This document shows positions 43,273 through 54,897 of a DNA stretch of 64,000 nt, piece by piece. Within the stretch, counting starts at the first letter, position 1, and the number at the start of each line of letters is the position of its first letter. The stretch spans positions 31,935,501 to 31,999,500 of the forward strand of contig NC_079875.1 in NCBI RefSeq assembly GCF_029227915.1, read 5' to 3'. Both the position numbers and the translations under genes were made by a program. Under the pieces are notes generated by a model. That model saw only the letters and a list, made by a program, of their open reading frames with translations. It did no database searches and was not told the origin of the DNA. This DNA is from Hydractinia symbiolongicarpus (Eukaryota > Cnidaria > Hydrozoa > Anthoathecata > Hydractiniidae).

Positions 43273-45244
43273 TTATAAACCTTTAGAAATAAGTAAATCG
43301 TAACCGTAATCTAAAGTTTTTGGCGGGCTTCTCGCTGAAAAGACACCAACAGTCCTCTTCACCATCTGTTTCTTAGACCTTTTTGAGAAGCTTTCATTAT
43401 ATGACTGATCTATTTTACCAAATAATTTTTTATACTTTTTAGTTCGCTACAAAAGTTTTTTTGTTTCCAAGTGTCGACACCCTTTCCCAGCTTCTCTTTC
43501 TTCCTCGGAAGACATCATATCGGGTGGAATGGCTAACAGTTCTTTTTGCTGTGTGTCTATGTTAGCCATATTGTTCAGAACCTTGCAACTGCGTGTTGCT
43601 TTCTAAAATTAAAAAAGCATATATAGTTGCCGTAATCATATCTTTTATGCAACAAAATATTAGATAACAAAACCTACATGAATTCGCCTTTGACTTTGAG
43701 CATTTACTCTTACCATCTGGGTTACTTCTCTGCTTCCGCTGTTGTGTAACTTTACTCTGGTAATAAGTACGCATTCCAGCTGAAACTGAAGCTGAAAAAT
43801 CAGTGAGAGTATTTATAATTCTTTATTACACTGTTTTTCTATATACTTTTCGTGCAGTAACCGAAAAAATAAATAAAAATTTTCTTTATATAGAAAAATA
43901 ATTGAGATCAATAACATACCGGTAACAACAATATCTCTATTTTCAAGGTTAGGCAGTATTCCACAAACAAAACTTCTGATGTACTTAGTTGTTTCAATGT
44001 TTTGTTGATGAAATGGTCTAGGCAAATATAATTTTTTTATAAATTCATTTATAATACACTATATATACACTATTTTGTTACATGCTAATATTAAGTCAAC
44101 TCATAAATTAAAAAGTGTATGCTTCATACCCAAGTGCGCTATCAATTTCCCATACATTGAGTGTTTGCTGATTGTGTTCATTGTATGCTAGTTTTATGTG
44201 ATGCTATAAGCAATGAAGTAAGAAAAAAAATATTCTAAGGATAAAATTTTAAAGCAGTAATACAACCTTTTCGTTGTGCCTGTCAAGAATTAAACGACGA
44301 CTTGTTTCTACTACTTTTCTCTAACTTTGTTAGCTGGTTATCGTTGAATGAGAACGATGAGTTAAATTCTTCCAATAATTCAGTATTACTGGCTGCAGGC
44401 AACCTGAAAAGGACCTGCTGTGCTATTACATCCAGGAGAAACGGAACATGCATATCAATGGGCGGCAAAAAACAAGTATTAATTACTGCATTGGATTGGG
44501 TAATGTCCTTCTATTTTTTTCCATGAAGTTTTCTTTTCTTTTTTTAGTTACAATGCGCTGTCTCAGGTCTTGGGTCAAAAAAATTTTTGTCACTGTTTTT
44601 GTTGCTTTTTCTGATTGTGCTCAACAGTGTTTTTTCAGTACATGTGGGATCTGACAAACCCTTAGCATTCGCAAATTCAATTTTATACAAAGTAGCCACA
44701 ACATGATTGCAACAACTACGATAGCCTGCTGTACATGTGCAAAATGACGACAAAATGTCACTATTGTCATGAAATAAAAACCATAGTTTATGTTTATTTT
44801 CGTTAATACGTTAAGATAGCGTAACAGCACATTTAACTACTTTTTTCGAACTTATGTCACCAATGTAAACTTTATCAACCCAGCCAGATTTACAAAAACG
44901 AGTAAGGAGCTTTAGAATGTCCGATATATTCTGTTTCGAAGGCTTTGGTTGGAAGAGTATACGAAAAAATCGGACCAATATTAACTTTCGGAAAGTTGAT
45001 TACATCATCATTATAAAGGGACTGCTCATAAGTAAATGGATCGTCCAACTCTTGCTTATGAAGTAGCTCGTTATAGTCTTTAACTTCCTAGCAAGCTGCT
45101 CAGCAGTTTTTTTTATTTCAACTTTCTGTTCATGAGCAATTATGGCTCTTGCAGGTAACGTTCCATGGGATCTAAATGTTGGTAGTCCACGTTGGGAAAG
45201 GAATAATTGAAGTCCAAACATTCAATATCTTCAGACGTAGCCAT
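43273..45244 (-). pseudogene. SWIM zinc-finger gene (YqaJ-associated type?), decayed or multi-exon
   Basis: The minus strand starts with ATG at 45244 (MATSEDIECLDFNYSFPNVD, DPMERYLQEP), then NISDILKLLTRFCKSGWVDK and YIGDISSKKVVKCAV near 44945-44825. A SWIM finger follows at 44760-44560 (SSFCTCTAGYRSCCNHVVAT, C-x-C-xn-C-x-H), with LSDPTCTEKT after it. Further pieces: DMHVPFLLDVIAQQVLFRLP (44468-44283), NVWEIDSALGYEAYTF (near 44110), NIETTKYIRSFVCGIL (44025-43920), and a basic C-terminus ending SPPKTLDYGYDLLISKGL. This order resembles invertebrate proteins pairing a SWIM finger with a YqaJ-like recombinase domain, but the nuclease motifs are not evident. Stops and frame changes may be introns or decay. 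Confidence 0.5.
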
Positions 45245-45851
45245 CACTTTTGCTTCATATAACTATATACTTTTAATAAAGTTTTTTTTGTTTTGTTTTT
45301 TTTGAAAATATTTACATTTAACTTGTATCCACCTCACATTAATAACAAACGCCACCACATAAACTTCTTATCGCTATCCGCTCTGTTGTTTTTTGTTTTT
45401 GTTTGCCCTGATTACTCAGGATGTTTTGAGCAGCCGTGAAAAGGTCTATTGTTGAGTTCAACGGTGTCCCTCGAAGTTTTACCAGATTTACATATTTTCG
45501 TTAGGCTGTAATATTTAGGGCAATATTGTATTCCACTTATAACACTATTTTCTAAACACCATCAGAAAGTTGTTTCCTTCGAAGATAAAACGTTGGTTAT
45601 TAAATGATGATACGTTGTAAAATATTTATTGTGCAATGTTTTCTGTGTCTGGTAAGACTCTATTGAAGTTGTAGATCTGACTTGAACACTGTAACCTGTA
45701 CGCCTATATATGGTTCTAAGTATTTGTAATGCCTGAAATGTGCCGCTTCTGTGCACTAAATACAGATTTCACAGGATTTTATACGAAACTTAAAAACAAG
45801 TAAAAAACTGGTGATAAAAATATTTGAATTATATTTGAAGTAGATACTGAT
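45245..45851. other. No gene seen
   Basis: AT-rich spacer with T-runs. A 65-codon minus frame at 45756-45562 has no recognisable content. Confidence 0.5.
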
Positions 45852-46704
45852 TTATTTTTTATTCATCACATACCAAAATGGAGGTGTATTAACCATGGCA
45901 AATCGGGCGATGTATGTCTGATATCTGACTAACTGATGAGTTAAGTGTGGTGAGTACTGAAGCATACAACTAGGATAATAGCTCCAAGCCAAACTCCACG
46001 AAGCATAATCCTTAATACGGGACTTAGTTACGTTTTTTCTACACGTAGCTAATGTGGGCGTGCCAACCACGGTGCGCATCCTCATCTCGTACTCACCTCC
46101 ATCGTCCATGTGCAAGGACGACAAGGACATCGAGGCATTGAGTGATAGAGGGAATAAATAATCAAAATTTACATACTCACTGGCCTTAATCTTTTCCAAA
46201 ATTCGCTTAGGAACTGGAGAGAGAGAGATTGATAAAGTTGACCCTACCACCCCTGCAGAAAAACCCGAAGTAGCAAAAGTTAAAGCATTAGTAGTGAAGC
46301 CAGCAACTGAACGACCTGCGACTGACACGCCATCTTTTTTAAGATTGGCATGTTCCACAAAACCGGCTGTTAAAGATCGCTGGGAGGAAACACGAAAAGA
46401 TGGCTGGCCTGACTGTGGACAGTAAGTCTGAGTTTCCTGCTGTGCCAGTATTTGTTTGTTTTTTAAATTCGCTTTGAATCTCATTCTTCAAAAAAGATTT
46501 GAGTTCATGTGCCAAAGTCTTTTTCTTCTTAAATTTAGCTTTTAAAGATTTTTTCTTTGTTCCTGAAGAGAATCCATGTGATATGAAACTGATGTCTTTG
46601 TCAGCGCGTTCTGCTGCAGAATTCGCCTCGTACTCGTTGCAATTCTGTTCAAGGTTTTCGATATTGTATTCTGGTAGGCTTTCTGCCTCCTGAAATTTTT
46701 TTGA
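45852..46704 (-). pseudogene. DIRS-type gag-like ORF1 fragment
   Basis: Two minus frames (46704-46339 and 46484-45852) form one broken protein. The first is charged (NCNEYEANSAAERADKDISF, KKKKTLAHELKSFLKNEI). The second holds the family landmark SPVPKRILEKIKASEYVNFD followed by RIKDYASWSLAWSYYPSCML and HPHL-type sequence YSPHLTHQLVRYQTYIAR, as in ORF1 proteins next to DIRS/Ngaro reverse transcriptases. The frame shift is within 46484-46339. Minisatellite array C abuts its 5' side and its frame reads into the ORF without a stop. No RT follows downstream, so it is a truncated element. Confidence 0.65.
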
Positions 46705-48113
46705 AACAATACGAAAAATCGCAAATACATGGCACTGGTCACTTTGAAAAGCCTCGTTTAGTAATTTTACGGCTAAAATACATAGAACCTGAGACGAGGT
46801 TGTCGACCCTAAATGACAATTATCTTGTATCAACACGAAAAATCGCAAGTACATGACATTCGTCACTTTGAAATGCCTCGTGTAACAATTTTACAACTAA
46901 AATATATGGAACCTGAGACGAGATTGTCGTCCCTAAATGACAATTATCTTGTATCAATACGAAAAATCGCAAATATATCAGACATTTGTCTCTTTTAAAT
47001 ACCTCGTTTATCAATTTTACGACTAAAATATATGGAACCTGAGACGAGATTATCGTCCCTAAATGACAATTATCTTGTATCAACACGAAGAATCGCAAAT
47101 ACATGAGACATTTGTCTCTTTTAAATGCCTTGTTTATCAATTTTAAGGCTAAAATATATAGAACCTGAGACGAGGTTGTTGACTCTAAATGACAATTATC
47201 TTGTATCAATACGAAAAATCGCAAATACATGTCACTTTGAAATGCCTCGTTTAGCAATTTTCCGACTAAAATATATAGAAACTGAGACGAGCTTGTCGTC
47301 CCTAAGGTGCAATTATCTTGTATCAATACGAAAACTCGCAAATACATGACACTCGTCACTTTGAATTGCCTCGTTTATCAATTTTACAACTAAATTATAT
47401 GGAACATAAGACGAGATTGTCGTCCCTAAATGACAATTATCTTGTATTAATACGAAAAATAGCAAATATATCAGACATTTGTCTCTTTTAAATGCCTCGT
47501 TTATCAATTTTACGACTAAAATATATGGAACCGGAGACGAGATTGTCGTCCCTAAATGACAATTATATTGTATCAACACGAAGAATCGCAAATATATGAG
47601 ACATTTGTCTCTTTTAAATGCCTTGTTTATCAATTTTAAAGCTAAAATATATAGAACCTGAGACGAGGTTGTTGAGCTTAAATGACAATTATCTTGTATC
47701 AATACGGAGAATCGCAAATACATGTCAATTTGAAATGCCTCCTTAAGCAATTTTACAACTAAAATATATAGAGCCTGAGACGAGGTTGTCGACCCTAAAT
47801 GACAATTATCTTGTATTAACACGAAGAATCGCAAATATATGAGACATTTGTTTCTTTTAAATGCCTCGTTTATCAATTTTACGACTGAAATATATAGAAA
47901 CTGAGACGTTGTTGACCCTAAGGTACAATTATCTTGTATCAATACGAAAAATCGCAAATACATGACACTCGTCACTTTGAAATGCCTCGTTTATCAATTT
48001 TACAACTAAATTATATGGAACCTGAGACGAGATTGTCGTCCCTAAATGAAAATTATCTTGTATCACTACGAAAAATCGCAAATATATCAGACATTTGTCT
48101 CTTTTAAATGCCT
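46705..48113 (-). repeat. ~124 bp minisatellite, array C, with four-unit higher-order repeat
   Basis: About eleven units of the array A/B repeat, inverted. Distances between GACAATTAT landmarks run about 124, 126, 126, 117, 124, 126, 126, 117, 122, 125 bp: a four-unit pattern of 493 bp occurs twice. Units are stop-free over long stretches on the minus strand (220 and 179 codons), because several unit lengths are multiples of three. Confidence 0.93.
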
Positions 48114-49215
48114 GGACTTTCTGTATGTTAGTTTTGTTTAATTTTTGTTCTGTATTTTATATTTAGAGAATCATTCGTGATCTGTACCTTTCTTTCGAGA
48201 AGAATTAACTTGATTATATACGTAGCTTTAACTACTGCTTTGTTCTTCATCACATTTCGAGAAAGAGAACATGTGACAGTCACAAATCGTTTGTTGGCTA
48301 GGCAGAAAATTATCAGATGAATTACATCAGCAAGACACAGGAAGGGGAAGATCTGAAATTGTGGAAAAGCTTAATGCTTGGGCAATGTCGAATGAAGATG
48401 AGGAGAAAGTTCACAGGACATTGGATTGACAAAATGATGTAGTTACTGATTTGTTGCACTAATGCGATGCTACTCTTCGAATAGTGAGAAAGCATATCGA
48501 ACCATCAACACGTGCTCCGAATATACATTTCCTGGACTTTACTAAGCCAGAAATCGATCTTTCAGAAACATAACGTTTTGTATAGATATTTAAAAGACTT
48601 TCTTTCTTTTTTGATACAGTAATCCCAATTTATAACTCAACAAACTTTTAAAAAAGTCGAACTTTTTTTTATTTTTCAAATCTGTCCTAACTTTTTTCGC
48701 CGAAACTTTATCCGCTACAACTTTTGGGGATTAATGTAGCTTTTCATTTTATCATCTTTAAGCTTGACTAACTTTTTTATTTTCTTACACAGGAGTGGCT
48801 TTATTTTATAGTAGAAATATTGTATATAACCATAACCATTAACAAATGTATTTGTAGATCACTAATGGATAGTATATTGTATATAACCAGCAAGTAATGT
48901 ATATAAATCCACACACACAGTGCATATTCCAAGAGTCCCAATACGGTGTGATACGGAAGAGAAACACAGAATCAATATGGAAAATTTAATTACCGCTACT
49001 TTCCGTATTTTCCTCATATACAGAACGATACGTGCAATAAAAAGTCCGTATTTGTGGCTGTTATTTTTCTTAATAATTCTTAATGATACTTAAATCGGTA
49101 TTAAAGATACTTGGTCAATTCAGAAGTAGAAGACGAAATGTATAACCGTAGCAGAAGTTCATGTAGGCAGTGAAAAATGGTTGCCGTTTAATTACTGTCT
49201 CCTGCAAGTATACCG
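48113..49215. repeat. Element-derived block, first copy
   Basis: Diverged direct duplicate of 50355-52040: shared blocks are TTAGTTTTGTTTAATTTTTG, CACGTGCTCCGAATATACAT, GGGGATTAATGTAGCTTTT, TTACACAGGAGTGGCTT and AATGTATAACCGTAGCAGAA. About 10 percent divergence by eye, with indels. No intact ORF. It overlaps the left part of the MITE at 48935. Confidence 0.8.
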
Positions 49216-49364
49216 TAGCAGTTCACACTGTGTGGAGCATGCATAAATACGGGGTTTTCTTACATCGGAATTTCCCCGTGTTATACAAAATACGGACAAA
49301 TTCGGAGACTAAATCGACAGCATAAACTCCGTATACTTAATCCGTATCACACCGTATTGGGACT
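48935..49364. mobile_element. MITE with perfect 24 bp inverted ends
   Basis: 48935-48958 (AGTCCCAATACGGTGTGATA then CGGA) and 49341-49364 are exact reverse complements, bounding 430 bp rich in TCCGTAT motifs. No target duplication is clear, so the superfamily is undecided. Similar TACGGA-rich sequence continues to about 49560, so a larger composite is possible. Confidence 0.75.
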
Positions 49365-49769
49365 ATTTGAATACGGATAATAGGATACTATCCGTAAACG
49401 GAATGTGGAATACAGACGGATACAAGCTTGATACGGAGATTGATACGGATTTACGAATTTCTGTATTACAGAACGTAGTATACGGAGAATACTGATATCA
49501 TACGGAAATGGCGAAACATCGTCCTTAAGGAATACGGAAAAATACTGATGATGAATACTTTGATTCTATTGCGCGCCGTTGATGACGTATTGGCATATCG
49601 ACCAGCGTAGCAGTTGAATTTCTAATTTTGCTACTTTAAAAAAAGAAGGAAATATGTACAAACTAACCCACTAAAAATTGACGCTCAGAAAATTTTTTCT
49701 CTTTCAATAATAAAATACTTATATATACAAACTGTTTTCAATAAGCAATTTTTTTTAACTACAATAAAA

Positions 49770-49885
49770 TATAAACTAGTCGTTAGCCCGTGGAAAAATC
49801 CACGAGTTCGCTCGTCCTTTTTATACTTGCGCAGCTAAGCTACCATTACAGACGTATACGGGTATTATAATATAGATAATAAAAA
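49770..49885. repeat. Hairpin-containing repeat, Helitron-like?
   Basis: ACTAGTCGTTAGCCCGTGG followed by the stem CGTGGA-AAAA-TCCACG and ending GGGTATTATAATATAGATAA. This resembles ends of Helitron-like repeats, from memory of pattern only. No ORF. Confidence 0.3.
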
Positions 49886-49989
49886 ACTTTAAGGTATAGA
49901 GCATATAAAAAAAGAGCATCTAAAAAAAATTTAGCCTTATATATAAAATATGCACAAAAACCTTGAAACGTTGAAATAAGCACAAAGAA

Positions 49990-50362
49990 AAGAAAATGTT
50001 ACAATTAAAGTTCTGGTATACAAATTCAAGACATGGGGTGCGCAATGGGTTGATACCAAAATTACTATCTACACAAACAATGAAGCCATTGTGTACATAT
50101 GGAAAACGGGCTCTTGTAAGTGTAAGGAAGCTTGTGCGGTTGCTGTTCTTCTTCATTGTTAACCATAACAATGAATGTTCTAATGCATCATACTTATGGG
50201 AAATCAAATACTTACGCTGATTTGCCCTCCCGTTTACAGGACAACCAGTTGCACATACACCGAGCCGCATCCCACCCCTATTTCGCCGTTAATCCTGGAC
50301 GTCTTAGAGTAACCATGAATAATTTTCTTGATGCTGCACTTTCAGGAATGACTGTGTGTTAG
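49990..50362 (+). pseudogene. DIRS-type RNase H and linker fragment
   Basis: In one plus frame: FKTWGAQWVDTKITIYTNNE with AIVYIWKTGSCKCKEAC, the DIRS RNase H end. In another: YGKSNTYADLPSRLQ and NNFLDAALSGMTVC, corresponding to the bridge between RNase H and recombinase. A frame change lies near 50160. Neither RT nor recombinase is complete here. The next block (50355 onward) duplicates 48113. Confidence 0.7.
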
Positions 50363-52040
50363 TTTTGTTTAATTTTTGTTCTGTATTGCATATAAAATAT
50401 TGTAATGCAGGAAAATATTTCTGTATTTTTTACTTAGAGAATTATTCGTGATCTGTATCTTTCATTCGAGCAGGAGAAAGGATGGAAATTTAACCTTGGG
50501 TGACATATTATGCTTTTTATTTAAATATAATTTTTTCAAAAGAATTTTCCATAATCTTAACTTGATTATATACCTAGATTTAACCACTGCTTTGTTTTTC
50601 ATCAGATTTCAAGAAAAAGAAAATGTGACATTGACATATCGTTTGTTAGAAGGACTCAGAGATTGTCCATGCGAAATTGAGCGACGGGTTCAGAGAAGTA
50701 AATATTTGGCTTCTAAAGCCTTTAACTATATTTTGACTGCTAAACTATAAAGACATTAATTATCCTGTCTTAGAAAAATATTTATTCATATATCTATTTA
50801 TGCATTTTAACCGATTTTTCAAGAGCCAGAAAAGAAAATGCAAAACAATGCAATGCTCGGATGATAAACAGGCTAGGCAGAAAAATATCAGACGAATTAT
50901 ATCAGCAAGACGCAGGGTATAGTGAGAAAGTGTGGCAAACCATCAACACGTGCTCCGAATATACATTGCCTGGAATTTATTAAGCCAGAAATCCATCTTT
51001 CAGAAACATAAAAAAAATCTCCATCTTGCTTCATTGTGAGACATCATCAAATCATTTGTTTACTAGTTTGTTTGCTCCTATATTATTTTTGTTGTTTTTC
51101 TGCTTCGTTCTTTTTTATTTTGCATATCTGTCCTAATTTTCTTCGCCGAAACCTTATCCGCCACAACTTTTGGGGATTAATGTAGCTTTTTATTTTATCA
51201 TCTCTAAGCTTGACTAACTTTTTTATTCTCTTACACAGGAGTGGCTTCATTTTATACTTAGTATATTGTATATAACCAGCAAGGTAACGTATATAAATAA
51301 CACGTTAAAAGAATTGGCTAACTAGCTTTCTGGTTGATGTTCATTGTATTGAGCAGAGCCGAACAAGAGACTAGAGGGGAGTAAAAGTGGACATTTTCAA
51401 AATTTATTGTTCGTGGTAGCTAGCTCAGGGTAATTGTATTCTTTTATACTTAGGATGGTTGCAAAATATATTGTGTTGGAAGCACATGTTAACAACCTAC
51501 ACTGCACATGACCATAACGAGTATTTTACAAACCAATGAAAGATCCGCTCCTAAATTACAAATAAGCATCATGGGAATTACAAAAATGCATTAGCTTCTC
51601 TTAACTATGAAACTGAACATGCATTTTGCAGACTGAGGTAGGATTATACAGATCACTACATATGTACACAAAATGTTAAAACACAAAACATGTGGCAGTC
51701 TAAACAGATCATTCCTGAATTTCAAAGACAATCTAAAAACCCAATTCTGAACCACAATATAAAACATATTTCAAGTCTAGCAGTATCAGACAAACCAAAC
51801 GATATCGACAGGACGTCTAAAAAAGACAATAAAATCGATAAGTTAAAAACGTACTAAAACGAACTCAAAATGTCCAATATTTTTTTAATAATTCTTAAGG
51901 ATACTGAAATCGGTACTAACGATACCTGGGCAATTCAGAAGTAGAAGACGAAATGTATAACCGTAGCAGAACTTCATGCAAGCAGTGAAAAATGGTTGCT
52001 GTTTAATTACTGATTATCTGCTGCAAGTATATATATGCAA
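50355..52040. repeat. Element-derived block, second copy, with a short ORF
   Basis: Longer copy of the 48113-49215 block. An acceptor-like CATCAG at about 50605 precedes FQEKENVTLTYRLLEGLRDC and IERRVQRSKYLASKAFNYIL (to 50750), possibly part of a DIRS recombinase-side ORF; not recognised with certainty. 50750-52040 is otherwise non-coding. Confidence 0.6.
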
Positions 52041-52729
52041 CAATCTTATAAAAAAACCTATGAATGCAGATATATAATGGAATTGCTCCCTACAACCAAA
52101 AATACTTTTTGTGTCCAGGCTGTTGCTCCTGGTTCCAACACTCGAGCCTTTAGCTAGCTAGCTACATCTAGTTGAACACCTTTTCTAGCTGGTAAGAAAA
52201 ACAGAGAGAAAATCGCAGCAGTTCATAATCGCAGCTAGCTTTGTTACACATACACAAAGAATTTGTACCATCTACCTCATCGGTCATCGATAAGTTTGCT
52301 GTTAAGAGCAGGAGATTAGATTTTAAGTAAGATGCGCTCTCAAGTTTTCTTAAACAATCCAAGTCACGTCTAAGTTATGTCTAAAATGTGGTACTTGTTT
52401 AGGAAATTAATTCGAAAATAGTAAGGTTACAATAAAATAGTAGTTGGTATTAGTAGTAAAAAGTAATAGTAGTAGTCATAAATATACTCCCTTCCCCCTC
52501 TCCCCTTCCTTTTTTGGTGATGACAAACCTGCTAGATTTCACAATTGTCCCCGGGCTCAGTATCTCCGCTGACAGTACCTTGGTCAAGGAGCAACTAAGT
52601 TTTTTATTTTATTTTCCCCATTGATGATTGTGATCGAGATTAAGATTGCTATGATGACATGATTAATCCGTACCTTCCAAACTCCGACAGTTGCATTTTA
52701 GCTTTAACCTTAACATTTTAACTTTTTCA
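52041..52729. other. No gene; microsatellite
   Basis: AGTAGT-type microsatellite at about 52440-52485 and a C/T-rich tract at 52488-52515. A 65-codon minus frame at 52362-52168 has no recognisable content. Confidence 0.5.
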
Positions 52730-53645
52730 GGAACAAGTTGAGTTATATGACCAACAGCGGCGATGCGCTGGACAGTGGTGTTGGGGTGCTGCAGGTGGTG
52801 CAAACAATTAAAGATTTCAATCAACCAATGCAAGAGTGAATATTCCGAAAGTTAAATTAGTCGTTGCAAAAATTAAATATACACATGTCATACAGAGCTA
52901 TTTTTAATGACATTCGCTTTAAGTCGCTTTATATAATAATAAAAAGGTTTGCGTAAGCAGCCTAGAATCTTGTTAGTTAGAAATATTCAAATGACTTTGA
53001 TATGTATACCTTTAGCGAAATAACAGACTTGCTGGATGCAGAAATTACGAAATTGAAGATGAACATTGAAGGTGAACCATCCGGACAGAGCAGCAGAAGA
53101 ATGTTTCTGATCCAAAAATACGAATAAATGCCAAAGTGCATACTTTCCAAGAACTGGCTCGAGCCGAAGTCCCTAAATACTTGAATGCAATGGTCGGCAA
53201 AAAATGCAATAGTACTAACACAAGCTAATTGACTCCGTTGTGATAGATGTAGTTTCGAAAGACATGTTTACAAGGATTCACCAAGTACTAAAAATGGCAC
53301 CTTAATCAATACGTTCGAATATATCTTTCTAATAAGGGCTATCGTGGATGGTTAGGGACATGCATTGTATTGATATAGGTTCTGGATAAACCTGAATATT
53401 TTCTTCTGCATCTTTCTATCAAAACGCCGCTCTTGCCCTTAACATCCGATCTTCAAAGTTTACAATGATAACACCAATAATGCAGAATGGAGAAAGGAAA
53501 TTTGCAAAATTAAACATCAGTAACCAGTATGAAAATAATTATAAAAAGAAAAACCAGTACTCCTCATCTATCTTATATAAAAAGCCTTTTTTAGGCCCTC
53601 CCAAAAAACAGAATCATCGCAAACGCTACTACTACAAAAAGTAAA
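52730..53645 (+). pseudogene. Likely gag region of a DIRS-type element
   Basis: Broken coding-like pieces upstream of the RT: EQVELYDQQRRCAGQWCWG after an acceptor-like TTTTTCAG (52730), TFSEITDLLDAEITKLKMNI (53010-53070), INAKVHTFQELARAEVPKYL in another frame (53125-53190), and a basic end KPFLGPPKKQNHRKRYYYKK (53580-53640). Position directly before a DIRS-type RT suggests gag/ORF1. No zinc knuckle was seen. Confidence 0.5.
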
Positions 53646-53704
53646 TGTAAGTAATTTTTCAGAAAATTTGGATAATCTTTTTTATTACTGTAATCACAAA
53701 ATAA

Positions 53705-54885
53705 AGCTATTTCAGGCAGGTGCATTGGAAAATAGTACCTATGGATGGGGACAGCTTTAGATCAATACTTAATCTTAAACAATTAAATGGTTACCTTGCC
53801 TATGTGCATTTTAAAATGGATACATTAAATACTATTCTTAAGCTAATCAGACCTTCTTGTTATATGACCACATTAGATCTCAAAGAGGCTTATTACACAG
53901 TACCAATGAGTAATGAAGCACAAAAATACTTAAAATTTGTTTTTGATGATGTTCTTTACAAGTACTTAGATTTACCAAATGGATTATGTTCTGGTCAAAG
54001 AAAATTCACAAAATTACTAAATTATATTATAGCAGAATATTTAGCCGACATATTTAACACACACATGCCATATAATAAATGTCTTGGAGTCTTGCAATTT
54101 TAAAATTATTTGGCAAACATGGATTTGTTATGTTACAAAATCTCAATTAATTCCAGAACAAGTGATTACACTTCTTGGCTTTATTATTGATTCTAAAAGA
54201 ATGATAATTTACTTAGATAAAGAAAAGAAAGGAAATATTACCAAAATATGTACAGAATTAATTCGATGTAATTTTACATCAATACAAAAGGTTTCCTCTG
54301 TCAGTGGTGCCCTGGTCAGCTGCTTTCCAAGAGTAAAATTTGGAAAACTATTTAACAGAACTCTGGAGCATGATAAGTAATTCACGAAAATTTGATTCTA
54401 AAATGCAAATTGCAACAAGATCAAAAAAGGAACTGCAGTGGTGGGTAGATAATATATTGACTAGTTTTAACACAATTGGTTATACAAACCCTGACTTAGT
54501 TATTGAAACTGATGCATCAAATACTGGATGGGGTGCTGTGTCTGAATCCATCAAAATAAATAAATTTTGGGACAAAAATGAAAGAGATTTACACACAAAT
54601 GCTCTTGAACTAAAGCAATTTGACAACACTACAGCAGTTTTTTGCATTAAAAAGATGGGTACCTCTCATTCATTAATTTGCAACGACATAGTTTTCGAAA
54701 TCTGGACTCTGGCAAAAGTCTGGATAAATGGATATCTGTTTCATATTCCTGGAAAAGAAAATAATATTGCAGGTAGAGAATCTAGAAAGAATGACAGTTT
54801 CATTGAGTGGAAATTAGATTCCAAAGTACTACAATCCTCTATATTGAAATTAAATTTCAATCCATCAATTTATTTGTTTTCTTTG
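53705..54885 (+). pseudogene. DIRS-type reverse transcriptase-RNase H, cut by a LINE
   Basis: Plus frames 53720-54103, 54084-54380 and 54340 onward. RT landmarks: FRSILNLKQLNGYL, HFKMDTLNTILKLIRP, TTLDLKEAYYTVPM, DLPNGLCSGQRKFTKLL, QLIPEQVITLLGFIID. The catalytic box is YLADIF where YLDD is expected, so one aspartate is lost. RNase H: VIETDASNTGWGAVSE, LHTNALELK, CIKKMGTSHSLICN, HIPGKENNIAGRESRKND. Two frame changes (near 54085 and 54360). The frame continues without a stop into the LINE at 54898. The recombinase expected downstream is absent. Confidence 0.9.
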
Positions 54886-54897
54886 TCAATCATCAAA

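Noticed and set aside
46820-47975. Long minus-strand open frames of 179 and 220 codons
   Set aside because: They are translations of the ~124 bp minisatellite; the peptide repeats with the unit, so openness reflects unit lengths divisible by three.
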